Below, piece by piece: positions 17,872-26,960 of a DNA stretch of 64,000 nt. The notes beneath the pieces are model-generated. The model worked only from the letters and a program-made list of their open reading frames with translations, did not search any database and was not told the DNA's origin. How positions within the stretch are numbered: the first letter of the stretch is position 1; each line of letters begins with the position of its first letter. The stretch is from Paracoccaceae bacterium (GTDB lineage Bacteria > Pseudomonadota > Alphaproteobacteria > Rhodobacterales > Rhodobacteraceae), in contig JANSYP010000002.1 in the NCBI GenBank assembly GCA_024742405.1, forward strand, positions 434,001 through 498,000. The letters are read 5' to 3'. A program made the position numbers and the translations under genes.

Positions 17872-18384
17872 TCAACCGAGCCTTAGGGTTGAAGAGACAC
17901 GCCAGAGGCTCACCGGACTGGTGCCAGGCTGCTCGCGCAGTGCCAGAAGGCGCTGCATGTCCAGGCCCGGAAGCTGCTCGAACGCATCGAACAGCGCCTC
18001 CGCGCCGGTGGCAGTCACGGGAATGTGCACCGCCTTGCCGCCGCCATGGCGCAGCACCCAGACCGGGGGGCTGGAGCGGGGATCGAAGCTCAGCTCCGAC
18101 AGCAGATCCATTGCTACGACGCCGCCATCGAGCGGGCCGAAATAGGCGATCTGGCCCTCGGTCACGGTGACGATGCCGGGCCCCTCGCCCGCGCCGTCGC
18201 GAAACCGCGCACGCTGGATCCCCGCCGCGGCCAAGGCCAGCCCGGCGGCAAAGGCGATCCATCCGAGCACGCCAAGGAGACCGGAAGACGAAAGCCCCAC
18301 CCAGAGCCCCAGCAGTGCGAGCCCCGCGCCGACGATGCTTTCCCGCCAGCGTCGGGCAAGGACGATGAGTTCGGGTCGAATCAT
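17872..18384 (-). CDS. Small conserved membrane protein of unknown function
   Basis: A 170-residue protein. I start at 18384 because this ATG overlaps the rsmE stop (ATGA). An N-terminal amphipathic segment is followed by two membrane helices at about residues 20-55 (GAGLALLGLWVGLSSSG and GVLGWIAFAAGLALAAAG). A soluble domain then contains VTVTEGQIAYFGPLDGGVVAMDLLSELSF, which suggests a PH-like or beta-sandwich fold facing the cytoplasm. Coupling to rsmE suggests coexpression only. No function can be assigned. Confidence 0.75.
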   Translation of the reverse strand: MIRPELIVLARRWRESIVGAGLALLGLWVGLSSSGLLGVLGWIAFAAGLALAAAGIQRARFRDGAGEGPGIVTVTEGQIAYFGPLDGGVVAMDLLSELSFDPRSSPPVWVLRHGGGKAVHIPVTATGAEALFDAFEQLPGLDMQRLLALREQPGTSPVSLWRVSSTLRLG

Positions 18385-19115
18385 CTGCGCCAGTCTCCGA
18401 ATCGTGCCTGCCAAAGCGCGAGGGCGGCAACCGCGGCGGTATCCGCGCGCAAAACCCGAGGCCCGAGGCTCACCGGCACCGCCTGCACCATCGCATGGAG
18501 CCGGTCGCGTTCTGACGCGCTGAACCCGCCCTCCGGTCCGATCAGGATCGCCCAGGGGTCCGGCTGGTCGGGAATCGCGGCGAAATCGGTGGCATGCCCC
18601 ACCCGCGCCTCGTCGCAGAACATCAACCGCCGGTCATTGGGCCAAGCGTCGAGCACTGCGCTCAAACGGCGCAGGTCGCCTACCTCGGGCACATAGGTCC
18701 CGCCGCATTGTTCTGCCGCCTCCACTGCGTGGGCGCGCAGCCGGTCGGCGCGAACCCTTTCGGCATTGGTGAAATCGGTCTGCACCGGCAGGATCCGTGC
18801 GGCCCCGAGCTCCGCGGCTTTCTCGACGATGAAATCGGTGCGCGCCTTCTTGATCGGCGCAAACAGAAGCCACAGGTCCGGCGGCCGTTGCAATCCCTTC
18901 GTCTGTGCGACGCAGACCGCCTGCCCGCAGCGTTTGCCAGTCTGCGTGATCTCGGCCGCCCATTCGCCCGCGCGCCCATCGAACAGCGCGATGCGGTCAC
19001 CCAGCCCCAGCCGCATCACCCCGAAGAGGTAATGCGCCTGCCCCCGGTCCAGCGGAACCGATTGGCCCTCGCCCAGCGGCTGGTCTACATAGAGCCTGAT
19101 CTTGGGAGCCTCCAT
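18381..19115 (-). CDS. rsmE: 16S rRNA m3U1498 methyltransferase RsmE
   Basis: A 244-residue SPOUT-class methyltransferase of usual length. The N-terminal PUA-like domain includes LDRGQAHYLFGVMRLGLGDRI. The C-terminal knotted domain has FAPIKKARTDFIVEKAAELG, ILIGPEGGFSASERD and VSLGPRVLRADTAAVAAL, the SAM-binding knot. It methylates U1498 in the decoding region of 16S rRNA. The frame is open for another 330 codons upstream, but that part is antisense to ubiA; the start at 19115 leaves 12 bases to the divergent ubiA start, as is common in Rhodobacteraceae. Confidence 0.94.
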   Translation of the reverse strand: MEAPKIRLYVDQPLGEGQSVPLDRGQAHYLFGVMRLGLGDRIALFDGRAGEWAAEITQTGKRCGQAVCVAQTKGLQRPPDLWLLFAPIKKARTDFIVEKAAELGAARILPVQTDFTNAERVRADRLRAHAVEAAEQCGGTYVPEVGDLRRLSAVLDAWPNDRRLMFCDEARVGHATDFAAIPDQPDPWAILIGPEGGFSASERDRLHAMVQAVPVSLGPRVLRADTAAVAALALWQARFGDWRR

Positions 19116-19127
19116 GGGAGCCGTGAT

Positions 19128-20090
19128 ATGACCCAGCTTGCACAAACGCCAGAGGGTCAGGTCGCCGATGCGGTGCGCGGCAACTGGGTCGACACGCGCG
19201 CGCCGGAATGGACCCGACCCTATCTGCGGCTCAGCCGCGCCGACCGGCCCATCGGGACATGGCTGCTGCTGATCCCCTGCCTCTGGGGGCTGCTTCTGTC
19301 GGCGGCCAGCGGCGACGGGCTGGGCTGGAACGGGCTCTGGATCGGGGTCGGCTGCGCGGCGGGCGCCTGGCTGATGCGTGGCGCCGGTTGTACCTGGAAC
19401 GATATCACCGACCGGAATTATGACGGGCAGGTCGCGCGCACCCGGTCGCGCCCGATCCCGTCGGGACAGGTCACGGCCGTGCAGGCGTTCAAATGGTGCT
19501 GCATCCAGGCGCTCATCGCTTTCTGCATCCTGCTGACCTTCAACACCAACGCGATCCTGCTGGGGATGGCCGCGCTGGCGCCGGTGTGCATCTATCCCTT
19601 CGCCAAGCGGTTCACCTGGTGGCCGCAAGTGTTCCTCGGGCTGGCCTTCAACTGGGGCGCGCTGCTGGCCTGGACGGCCCATGATGGCACGCTCGGCTGG
19701 CCGGCGGTGGTTCTCTATCTCGGCGGGATCGCCTGGACCCTGTTTTACGACACGATCTACGCGCATCAGGACACCGAGGATGACGCGCTGATCGGAGTGA
19801 AGTCCACCGCCCGGCTCTTTGCGGACCAGACCCCGGTCTGGCTCTGGCGATTCCATCTGGCAACGGTGACGCTGCTGGCGGTCGCCGTGGCGCTGGCCTT
19901 CGGGATCGACGGACGGACCTGGCCTTTGGTGCTCTGCCTGGCCGGGGTCGGCGCGATGGGGGTGCATCTGGCGCGCCAGATGCGGCGCGTGGATATCGCC
20001 GATCCCGAAAGCTGCCTTGCGGTCTTTCGCTCCAACCGGAATGCCGGGCTGCTGCCGGTGGCGTTTTTCGCCCTGGCGCTCCTGCTCTGA
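19128..20090 (+). CDS. ubiA: 4-hydroxybenzoate polyprenyltransferase UbiA
   Basis: A 320-residue membrane enzyme of ubiquinone synthesis. The first Asp-rich motif is GCTWNDITDRNYDGQVARTRSR (shown in part: NDITDRNYD) and the second is DTIYAHQDTEDD; both bind Mg-prenyl diphosphate. Eight to nine hydrophobic segments follow the family pattern. I chose 19128 because GGGAG lies seven bases upstream and the family N-terminus (YLRLSRADRPIGTWLLLIPC) follows at the usual distance. The longer upstream frame is antisense to rsmE. Confidence 0.94.
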   Translation: MTQLAQTPEGQVADAVRGNWVDTRAPEWTRPYLRLSRADRPIGTWLLLIPCLWGLLLSAASGDGLGWNGLWIGVGCAAGAWLMRGAGCTWNDITDRNYDGQVARTRSRPIPSGQVTAVQAFKWCCIQALIAFCILLTFNTNAILLGMAALAPVCIYPFAKRFTWWPQVFLGLAFNWGALLAWTAHDGTLGWPAVVLYLGGIAWTLFYDTIYAHQDTEDDALIGVKSTARLFADQTPVWLWRFHLATVTLLAVAVALAFGIDGRTWPLVLCLAGVGAMGVHLARQMRRVDIADPESCLAVFRSNRNAGLLPVAFFALALLL

Positions 20091-20143
20091 TTGCAAGGCC
20101 GGACGGGCAGGCATAGATAAGCCCGACCGTCAAAAGGTTAACG

Positions 20144-22087
20144 ATGCGCCGTACCGTCCAGACCCTCCTTTACATCGCCACCCTCGCCGCCGCCGCTGCC
20201 GGGGCGTATACTCTGGCCGAACGCGCGGCCGACGAGATGGAGGCCCGCACAGGCGCCGCCGTGCGCGGTGCGCTGAGCCGCTCCCAGATCGACTGGGCCT
20301 GGGTCGAGATCGACGGGATGCAGGCGATTCTGCGCGGCCCGGCGCCGGATGAGGCCGCACGCTTCCGCGCGCTGGCCGCGGCGGGCGAGGTGGTGAACCC
20401 GCTCAACCTGCGTGACGAGATGTCCGTCGCGGTCCCGGTTCGCCGTCCCGAGACCGCGTTCCGGGTCGAGTTTTTGCGCAATGGCGACAGCATCCTGATC
20501 CATGGACTGGCTCCCGACAGCGGCGCGCCGATGCTGGACGGGCTGATCGCCGCCAACCCGGACCTGGAGGTCGTCGATCTCGTCGCGCGCAGCGCCGACC
20601 CGGCCCCCGAAACCTGGGACATCGCCACCGATCTTGCTGTGCAGGCCATGGAGGAGTTGCGCACCGCCCGTGTGATCCTGACGCCGGGCGCATTGCAACT
20701 CGACGGTATCGCCCCGGACCGCGAAACCGCCCTCGCGCTCGAAACCCGGCTCGACGGCACGCAATTTGCCGGGCTCGCAACCGACATCGCCCTGAAACTG
20801 CCGCGACCGGTTCTGTCGCCTTTCATGACCCGATTCACCCTGGACGAAACCTCGGCGCGGTTCGAGATTTGTGCCGCCGAAAGCGAGGCCGGACGCGCGC
20901 TGATCCTCGCGGCCGCGATCGCGGCAGGGGCGGATCCGGATGCCAGCTGCACCGCGGCTCTCGGGGCGCCGGATCCGAACTGGGGTCAGCTGGTCGCCGA
21001 CGGGATCGGGCTGATCAAGGCGCTCGGGGGAGGCACCGTGACCTTCTCGGATCTTTCGGTGACCGTCAGCCTGCCGCCGATGGCGCAAGACAACCGCGAG
21101 TTCGAAACGCTGATGACGCGATTCGAGACCGAACTACCCCAGATCTACGCGCTGTCTGTGGTCGAACGCCCGAATACGAGCGCGGCCGATTACGAGCTGC
21201 GCTTCACCGCGACCCGCAGCCCCGAAGGTCTGGTCAATCTGCGCGGTCCGGTCGGCCCCCTGGATGCCCGCGAGATCGTGCAGACCCTGGCTGATGCGCG
21301 CTTTGGCAGCGGCCGGCTGCACACGGCGCTGCGGGGTGGCACCGCCCTGCCCGACTCCTGGCCGGTTCAGGTGATGGCATCCGTCGATGCGCTCAGCCAT
21401 CTCGACACCGGCGTGGTCACGCTGACCCCCGGGCTCGTGGCGGTCCGCGGCACCACCGGCAATCCCGACGCCGAAACCGCCATCGCCCGCACGCTCAGCC
21501 AGGCCGTCGGCCCGGCGCTCGCCTACGAGATCGATGTGAACTACGTCGAAGAGCTCGACCCGGTGATCGCCGCGCAGGCGCTGACACCGCAGGAATGCGT
21601 CGGTCGGATCAACTCCCTGCTGGAGGAAAACGACGTCAGCTTTCCCTCCGGTGCGGTGGAGATCGACGCCGCGGGGCTCGACACCGTCGACCTGATCGCC
21701 GAGATCCTCTTCGAATGCCCGGAGGTGGAGATGGAGATCGGCGGGCACACCGACAGCCAGGGACGCGAAGAGATGAACCAGCTTCTCAGTCAGGCGCGGG
21801 CCGATGCGGTGCTCAACGCGCTGATCGAACGGCGGGTCCTGACCCGAAACCTGAGCTCCACCGGCTATGGCGAGATGCAGCCCATCGCCGACAACGACAC
21901 AGCCGAAGGGCGCGAGGCCAACCGGCGCATCCGGTTCAGCCTAGTCGGCCCGGATGGCGAGATCATCGATGTCGAACCGGCGCAGGACGCCGACGCAGAC
22001 AGCGAAACAGACGCCGGGACCGAAGCAGCGACAGACAGCGACGACACCGCCGCAGAGACCACAGAGGACACCGAAAGCGATGGATAG
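20144..22087 (+). CDS. OmpA-family cell-envelope protein with BON-like repeats and an acidic tail
   Basis: A 647-residue envelope protein. An N-terminal hydrophobic segment (LLYIATLAAAAAGAYTLAE) acts as a membrane anchor or signal. About residues 40-470 contain several repeats with BON-like character (for example EIDGMQAILRGPAPDE and RVILTPGALQLDGIAPD). The OmpA/MotB peptidoglycan-binding domain covers about 490-610 (EIGGHTDSQGREEMNQLLSQARADAV is its core; NRRIRFSL its end). The last 35 residues are an Asp/Glu/Thr/Ser-rich acidic tail. It probably links membrane and peptidoglycan in the periplasm. Its stop overlaps the next gene by 8 bases. Confidence 0.88.
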   Translation: MRRTVQTLLYIATLAAAAAGAYTLAERAADEMEARTGAAVRGALSRSQIDWAWVEIDGMQAILRGPAPDEAARFRALAAAGEVVNPLNLRDEMSVAVPVRRPETAFRVEFLRNGDSILIHGLAPDSGAPMLDGLIAANPDLEVVDLVARSADPAPETWDIATDLAVQAMEELRTARVILTPGALQLDGIAPDRETALALETRLDGTQFAGLATDIALKLPRPVLSPFMTRFTLDETSARFEICAAESEAGRALILAAAIAAGADPDASCTAALGAPDPNWGQLVADGIGLIKALGGGTVTFSDLSVTVSLPPMAQDNREFETLMTRFETELPQIYALSVVERPNTSAADYELRFTATRSPEGLVNLRGPVGPLDAREIVQTLADARFGSGRLHTALRGGTALPDSWPVQVMASVDALSHLDTGVVTLTPGLVAVRGTTGNPDAETAIARTLSQAVGPALAYEIDVNYVEELDPVIAAQALTPQECVGRINSLLEENDVSFPSGAVEIDAAGLDTVDLIAEILFECPEVEMEIGGHTDSQGREEMNQLLSQARADAVLNALIERRVLTRNLSSTGYGEMQPIADNDTAEGREANRRIRFSLVGPDGEIIDVEPAQDADADSETDAGTEAATDSDDTAAETTEDTESDG

Positions 22088-22412
22088 AACCCAGGTCATC
22101 GCAGCGCTGGCAATCCTGCTCTTCGGCGCCTTTCTGCTGGGCTTTCTGACCCATTGGGTCGTCACGCGGCTGAGCCGGGTGTCGCACCGCGATCTCGACG
22201 AGCTCGACAAGATGGCCGAGGAGCTTCACGAGGCCGAGATCCAGCGCGACGAGGCCGTCACCGAACGTCACCGGGTCGAGCACGAGGCCCATCGCAAGCT
22301 CGTCCAGACCGAGGCGGAACTGCGCGCCGCCATGGACGGGCTGCGCGATGCCCGCGCCGAGGCCGCGGACCTGCGCGCATTCATCTCCGAACAGAATTTG
22401 AGGCAGCCGTGA
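22080..22412 (+). CDS. Small membrane-anchored coiled-coil protein
   Basis: A 110-residue protein whose ATG overlaps the end of the OmpA-like gene by 8 bases, so the two are translationally coupled. An N-terminal membrane helix (VIAALAILLFGAFLLGFLTHW) is followed by a highly charged heptad region from about residue 35 to 100 (LDELDKMAEELHEAEIQRDE and beyond), which should form a coiled coil. No family name is certain. The coupling suggests it works with the OmpA-like protein in the envelope, but this is inference. Confidence 0.75.
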   Translation: MDRTQVIAALAILLFGAFLLGFLTHWVVTRLSRVSHRDLDELDKMAEELHEAEIQRDEAVTERHRVEHEAHRKLVQTEAELRAAMDGLRDARAEAADLRAFISEQNLRQP

Positions 22413-22510
22413 GCCTCCAGCCGTCGCGTCATCCGCGCCGATGACGACCCACGGGGGTGACAGTCGCCCCGCCCCTGCTATCCTCTCCCGGTATTGAAGG
22501 AGCCGCCGCC

Positions 22511-23206
22511 ATGACCCGTTCGCTCAAGATCGCGCCGTCGATCCTCGCCTCTGACTTCGCCGCCTTCGGCGCGGAATGCGAAGCCATCGAGGCGCAGGGC
22601 TGCGACTGGGTGCATGTCGACGTGATGGATGGGCATTTCGTGCCCAACCTGACCTTCGGACCGCCGATGTGCGCCGCCCTGCGGCCGCACATCAAGACCG
22701 TGATGGACGTGCATCTGATGATCGCCCCGGTCGATCCCTATATCGACGCTTTTGCAGACGCCGGCGCCGACATCATCACCGCCCATGCCGAGGCCGGCCC
22801 CCATATCCACCGCACGCTCCAGGCGATCCGCGGCGCGGGCTGCAAGGCGGGGCTCGCGCTCAATCCCGGGACGCCCGCAGAGGCGGCAGCACCGCTCATC
22901 GACGATGTCGACATGATCTGCGTCATGGGGGTCAATCCCGGTTTTGGTGGACAGAAATTCATTCACTCCCAGCTCGACAAGATCGCAGCCTTGCGCGCCC
23001 TGATCGGCGACCGGCCGATCGAGATCGAAGTCGACGGCGGCGTCACCCTGGAGACCGCGCCGCTCTGCGCCGCCGCGGGCGCCACGGTGCTGGTCGCGGG
23101 TTCGGCGGTGTTCAAGGGCGGATCGGTTCAGGATCCGGCGCCCTATGGTGCGAACATACGCGCCATTCGCGACGCGGCCGCGCGCGGCCTGGCCCGGGCG
23201 GCCTGA
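22511..23206 (+). CDS. rpe: Ribulose-phosphate 3-epimerase
   Basis: A 231-residue TIM-barrel enzyme. Motifs are KIAPSILASDFAAFG at the N-terminus, WVHVDVMDGHFVPNLTFGP with metal-binding His/Asp, VMDVHLMI, VMGVNPGFGGQKF and IEVDGGVTLETAP. It interconverts ribulose-5-phosphate and xylulose-5-phosphate in the pentose phosphate or Calvin cycle. I start at 22511 (AAGGAG upstream) rather than 18 codons earlier. The next gene starts four bases after its stop, and gph follows soon after. Confidence 0.96.
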   Translation: MTRSLKIAPSILASDFAAFGAECEAIEAQGCDWVHVDVMDGHFVPNLTFGPPMCAALRPHIKTVMDVHLMIAPVDPYIDAFADAGADIITAHAEAGPHIHRTLQAIRGAGCKAGLALNPGTPAEAAAPLIDDVDMICVMGVNPGFGGQKFIHSQLDKIAALRALIGDRPIEIEVDGGVTLETAPLCAAAGATVLVAGSAVFKGGSVQDPAPYGANIRAIRDAAARGLARAA

Positions 23207-23209
23207 CCC

Positions 23210-23740
23210 ATGGCCACACCCCCCGTCTGCGATTTCGGCTGGACCGCGCCGGCCTTCGCCCTGCCCGGAACCGATGGCGTCACCTACACGCTGGAAAGCG
23301 TCTCGGGGCCCCGCGGCACACTGGTGATGTTTATCTGCAACCACTGCCCCTACGTGCTGCGCCAGCTCGACCGGATCGTCGCCGAAGCCAAGGCGCTGCA
23401 GGACGAAGGCATCGGGGTGGCCGCGATCTGCGCCAACGATGCCAAGACCTACCCGGACGACAGTTTTCCCAAGATGATCGAACTGGCCAAGGCCCAGGGC
23501 TTTTCCTTTCCCTATCTCCATGACGAGAGCCAGGAGGTCGCCCGCGCCTGGGATGCCGCCTGCACGCCCGATTTCTTTGGTCTGGCCGCGGACGGAACGT
23601 TGCAATACCGCGGCCAACTGACCGGCCAGGACGGGGAGCGCGCGCTCTTCGAGGCGATGAAGACTATCGCGGAAACCGGCCAGGGCCCGCGCCAACAGGT
23701 TCCCTCCAGGGGCTGCTCGATCAAATGGCGCGCCGCGTGA
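23210..23740 (+). CDS. Thioredoxin-fold (AhpC/TSA- or TlpA-like) protein
   Basis: A 176-residue protein without a signal peptide. The fold is suggested by APAFALPGTDGVTYTLESV, then GTLVMFICNHCPYVLRQLDRI with a CNHC active-site-like motif, and VARAWDAACTPDFFGLAADGTLQYRGQL with the cis-Pro loop. It probably reduces disulfides or peroxides in the cytoplasm. Thioredoxin-family members with the NHCPYV motif are common but little studied. It follows rpe with a 3-base gap and precedes gph. Confidence 0.82.
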   Translation: MATPPVCDFGWTAPAFALPGTDGVTYTLESVSGPRGTLVMFICNHCPYVLRQLDRIVAEAKALQDEGIGVAAICANDAKTYPDDSFPKMIELAKAQGFSFPYLHDESQEVARAWDAACTPDFFGLAADGTLQYRGQLTGQDGERALFEAMKTIAETGQGPRQQVPSRGCSIKWRAA

Positions 23741-23775
23741 AGCCCCAGGTTAAGTCCCCGAATTGAAAGTCTGAT

Positions 23776-24441
23776 ATGAAAGCCGTGATCTTCGATCTCG
23801 ACGGGACGCTGGTGAACAGCGCCCCCGACCTGCACGCCGCGGGCCTCGCGATGCTGGCGGAAGCCGGGCTTCCGCCCGTCAGCTTCGACCAGACCCGCAG
23901 CTTCATCGGCAACGGCGCACCCAAGCTGGTGGAACGTCTGCTCGGCGCGACGGGCGGCGACGGCACCCGCCTGGACGATCTTCTGGCGCGGTTCCTGCAC
24001 CATTACGAGGCTGACCCGGTGGGCCGCACGCAGCTCTATCCCGGTGTGCGCGAGGCACTGGAGACGCTTGTCTCCACCGGCCATGTGCTGGCGATCTGCA
24101 CCAACAAGCCCGAGGCGCCCGCGCGCACGGTGGCCGCTCATTTCGGGCTCGCCGAACCGATGGCGGCGATTGTCGGCGGCGACACGCTGGCGGTGAAAAA
24201 ACCCGATCCTGCGCCGCTCCACCGGGCGATCGCGGCGACCGGCGCGGACGAGATCCTCTATGTCGGCGACAGCGAGATCGACAGCGCCACGGCCCATGCC
24301 GCCAAGGTGCCGTTTGCGCTCTTCACCGAAGGCTACCGCAAAAGCCCCGTGGCCGACATCCCGCACCAGACGGCCTTCGCCGAATTCGCGTTGCTTCCCG
24401 CCATCGCAAACGGGCAACGGACCACGGGGTCCGCCGCCTGA
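23776..24441 (+). CDS. gph: Phosphoglycolate phosphatase (HAD superfamily)
   Basis: A 221-residue HAD hydrolase. Motif I is VIFDLDGTLVNSAPDL, motif II lies around LAICTNKPEAPA, motif III is the lysine of LAVKKPDPAPLH, and motif IV is ILYVGDSEIDSATAHAA. The cap domain and length match phosphoglycolate phosphatase, which removes 2-phosphoglycolate. The position just after rpe is the usual one for gph in proteobacteria. Another sugar-phosphate substrate cannot be excluded. Confidence 0.88.
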   Translation: MKAVIFDLDGTLVNSAPDLHAAGLAMLAEAGLPPVSFDQTRSFIGNGAPKLVERLLGATGGDGTRLDDLLARFLHHYEADPVGRTQLYPGVREALETLVSTGHVLAICTNKPEAPARTVAAHFGLAEPMAAIVGGDTLAVKKPDPAPLHRAIAATGADEILYVGDSEIDSATAHAAKVPFALFTEGYRKSPVADIPHQTAFAEFALLPAIANGQRTTGSAA

Positions 24442-24524
24442 TCCCAAAGCCGTGACCGCTCCGCCGGTTACCAAACGGCCCACGCATGGCTAGACTGACC
24501 CTCGATTTGGGAAAAGGCAGGACG

Positions 24525-25640
24525 ATGCGCACTCCGACACTCGCAGGCCTGGTGAAAGCCTGGGCGGTTGCCTTCGCGCTGATGCTCGCGCCTGGCCTCG
24601 CGCACGCCTGCCCGGTTTGCATCGACGTGCCGGAGCGTACGGTAGCCGATCATGCGCTGGAGGACTGGATCGTCGTGCTGGCTCGTGGCGACAGCGGGAA
24701 CCCGTTCCGCTTTGCCCCGGTCGAGATCCTGCGCGGCACCCAGCACGATATCGCGGACGCGCCTGAGATCCCCTTTCTCGTCGATGCGGCCACGCGGCGC
24801 GCGATGGCCCGAAACCCCGACCTGTCGGTGCTCCTGACCTACGGGCCGCCGGCGGACTATACCGGGCGCACCCCCGGCAGCGGCCTCTGGTACCGCCATG
24901 TCACCATCAATCCCGACCGGCGCGCGGTGCTCGAGAACGTCCTGAATGACGGCGCGCTCTGGGACTGGGGGATGACAACCGATCAGGCCCGATTCGATTT
25001 CTTCGCCGCGCGGATCACCGATCCCGATCCCGTGGTCCAGCGCATGGCGCTGACCGAGATCTCGCGGGCGCCCTACGCCATGATCCGCAAGATCGACAGG
25101 GCCCCGGCGACCGACGAATTGCTGCAGCGCCTGACCCGTGTGACCGCCATTCCGCTGACACCGATCACGATCCTGCTGCTGGGTCTGGATGACAGCCCGA
25201 CAGCCGAGGCCGCCGTAAGGCGAGGTTTCGACCGTGCGCTTGCCGGTGCAGGGACCAGCATCGGGGCCTGGATCGTGGCCGGCATCGAACGCGGCGGCGC
25301 GGCGGCGCTCGCCCAAGCCACGGCGCGGCTCCGCGACGCGCCCGAGATGTCGTTTGAAAACCGCCGCGACATCCTCGCTGCGCTGACGGTGACCGGGACC
25401 GCACGGCCCGATCTGCGTCCCGCCATCGCGTCTGCGCTGGTCGAAACGGTGGAACGCCACCCCGACCATGCCGGGGATCTGGCCTACAGCTTCTACACCT
25501 GGAAGGACTGGTCGATCCTGCCGCTCTACAGCGCGATGCTGGAGGGCGAACTCGACCATGACACCCGCTATATCCTAGGAATCGTGGTCGCCACCGGACG
25601 GGCCGAGCAGGCCGTTCCGCTCAATGCCGGGGATCTTTGA
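24525..25640 (+). CDS. Secreted helical-repeat-like protein of unknown function
   Basis: A 371-residue protein. The start at 24525 gives a clear Sec signal peptide (VKAWAVAFALMLAPGLAHA, cleavage before CPVC, so a lipoprotein-like or Cys-containing mature N-terminus is possible). The N-terminal domain has an ACPVCIDVPERTVADH segment with a CxxC pair. The C-terminal half (about 170-360) consists of Ala/Leu-rich helices that look like HEAT-type repeats. It would act in the periplasm. I recognise no named family. It stands alone at the end of the rpe/gph group. Confidence 0.7.
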   Translation: MRTPTLAGLVKAWAVAFALMLAPGLAHACPVCIDVPERTVADHALEDWIVVLARGDSGNPFRFAPVEILRGTQHDIADAPEIPFLVDAATRRAMARNPDLSVLLTYGPPADYTGRTPGSGLWYRHVTINPDRRAVLENVLNDGALWDWGMTTDQARFDFFAARITDPDPVVQRMALTEISRAPYAMIRKIDRAPATDELLQRLTRVTAIPLTPITILLLGLDDSPTAEAAVRRGFDRALAGAGTSIGAWIVAGIERGGAAALAQATARLRDAPEMSFENRRDILAALTVTGTARPDLRPAIASALVETVERHPDHAGDLAYSFYTWKDWSILPLYSAMLEGELDHDTRYILGIVVATGRAEQAVPLNAGDL

Positions 25641-26266
25641 GCCAATCGGCAGCGACGCCCTGGACGGTAGGCGCCGCCTGACCCTGAACCCTCGCGGTGT
25701 CATAGAGAAAGGCCAACCCAACCCGGACTTCCCGACGTGTCTAAGGCAGGGGTTACGGGCGGGGGGCGCTCGGAACGACCTTGCCCCCGTGCAGCGACGG
25801 CCAGTTTGGTCAGAAGCGATGAAGCCCTGATCTTGGGTCTGGAAGCTCGCACTGGTGCGCTCGGAGACTCGGACGGCAGCAAACTCCTCTCCATGAGCTT
25901 TCGCGGCACAGACTTGGTTGCAGTTCGGCGGCATGGCGCGGCCATACGCCGTAAAGTGAGACGCCAAACTTTCTGGATAGGCGCGAACCGGGCACTCGCC
26001 GCGGTGGTCACAAATAACGGATGTTTGCGGAAACACTTGGTTTGCGCCGGACCCCTGACACAACTGTCCAAACCACCGCGCGTCCGCCAATCCGTCCCCT
26101 TGCCACCTCGCCGTCGCGCTCTGCACGGGCCTTAGGCTTTCACGCGGCAATCGCGCGTCGCGGCCGTGAAAAGCTCCGAATACCCTTCGACATGCGCCCG
26201 GCGGTGCGTATAGTTGCCGTTAAGGAAACGGCGCGCAACAGCCGTTCGGGACAGCGGAGGACAGCC
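25641..26266. other. Stretch of about 625 bases without a supported gene
   Basis: Frames on both strands are open but their translations show no family features, and codon use is less GC-biased than in the neighbouring genes. The frame of the following gene is open back to 26021, but only the ATG at 26267 has a good ribosome-binding site (CGGAGG). The stretch probably contains the promoter of the peroxidase/P450 cassette and perhaps decayed coding sequence. Confidence 0.4.
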
Positions 26267-26947
26267 ATGTCGAACATTGCCGGAAAGGCGTATGCGATGA
26301 ATGTCGTGACGCCCAGTCATCCCCTGCGCACATGGGCGAACCGAGGGCTCTTCATGGTCGCGCGCTGTCTGCCGCAGCAACTGGGCGGGCTTCTGGGTCT
26401 CTCGCTCATCCATTTCGCCCGCTGGGTCATCATCAAACGCGACCAGTGGCCCGATCTCGGCCAGGGAAAGCAGGATCTGCAAAACGACTACATGCTCTTC
26501 TGCTCGAATTTCAACGGCACCTGGGACCAGTATATCGACGCGTTCTCCGACGGGATCCCGAACGGTCTGGACCTGTTCTGGTACAGCGCCCTGAAATACC
26601 CCAAGTCCATCCCGGTGACCGGGTTCAAGAACTACATCACCTTCAACCAGATCATGACGGCCTATTACTACAACGCGACGCCGGGCGCGGCACAGCGCGA
26701 TGTCAAGACGTCTCTCAGGGCCCGCCGCGCCGTCGAAGAACTGGCCGCCGCCCACGCGACCCAGAGCCCCGAGGAGTTCGCCGAGACCTACCGCAAGACC
26801 GTGCTCAGCGTGCAGGGCTGCTTCGGCGATCCGGGCTTCGGGCCGGTCGCAAGCCTCAACACCGAACGCGCGGACCAGAACCGGGCCGCGTTGATCCGAC
26901 GCCTGCACACCATCCACGAGCAAGAGCGCGTCAAAGAGGTCGCCTGA
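26267..26947 (+). CDS. Uncharacterised protein, first gene of the DyP/P450 cassette
   Basis: A 226-residue soluble-looking protein preceded by a strong CGGAGG. Conspicuous elements are LIHFARWVIIKRDQWP, YMLFCSNFNGTWDQYIDAFS, the aromatic-rich LDLFWYSALKYP, VTGFKNYITFNQIMTAYYYN and an Arg/Glu-rich C-terminus. The order of these elements (His-Ala-Arg then a short strand, a Phe-rich strand, a helix, a GF-type loop and an FKxYI helix) recurs in the next gene, so the two are probably distant paralogues of an alpha+beta heme-protein-associated domain. No enzymatic motif is evident. Cassette position suggests a partner role for the DyP peroxidase or P450. Confidence 0.75.
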   Translation: MSNIAGKAYAMNVVTPSHPLRTWANRGLFMVARCLPQQLGGLLGLSLIHFARWVIIKRDQWPDLGQGKQDLQNDYMLFCSNFNGTWDQYIDAFSDGIPNGLDLFWYSALKYPKSIPVTGFKNYITFNQIMTAYYYNATPGAAQRDVKTSLRARRAVEELAAAHATQSPEEFAETYRKTVLSVQGCFGDPGFGPVASLNTERADQNRAALIRRLHTIHEQERVKEVA

Positions 26948-26960
26948 TCGGAGAATACCA

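Noticed and set aside
25737-26135. 132-codon plus-strand frame and 191-codon minus-strand frame before the heme cassette
   Set aside because: No recognisable family on either strand; kept only as an uncharacterised gap.
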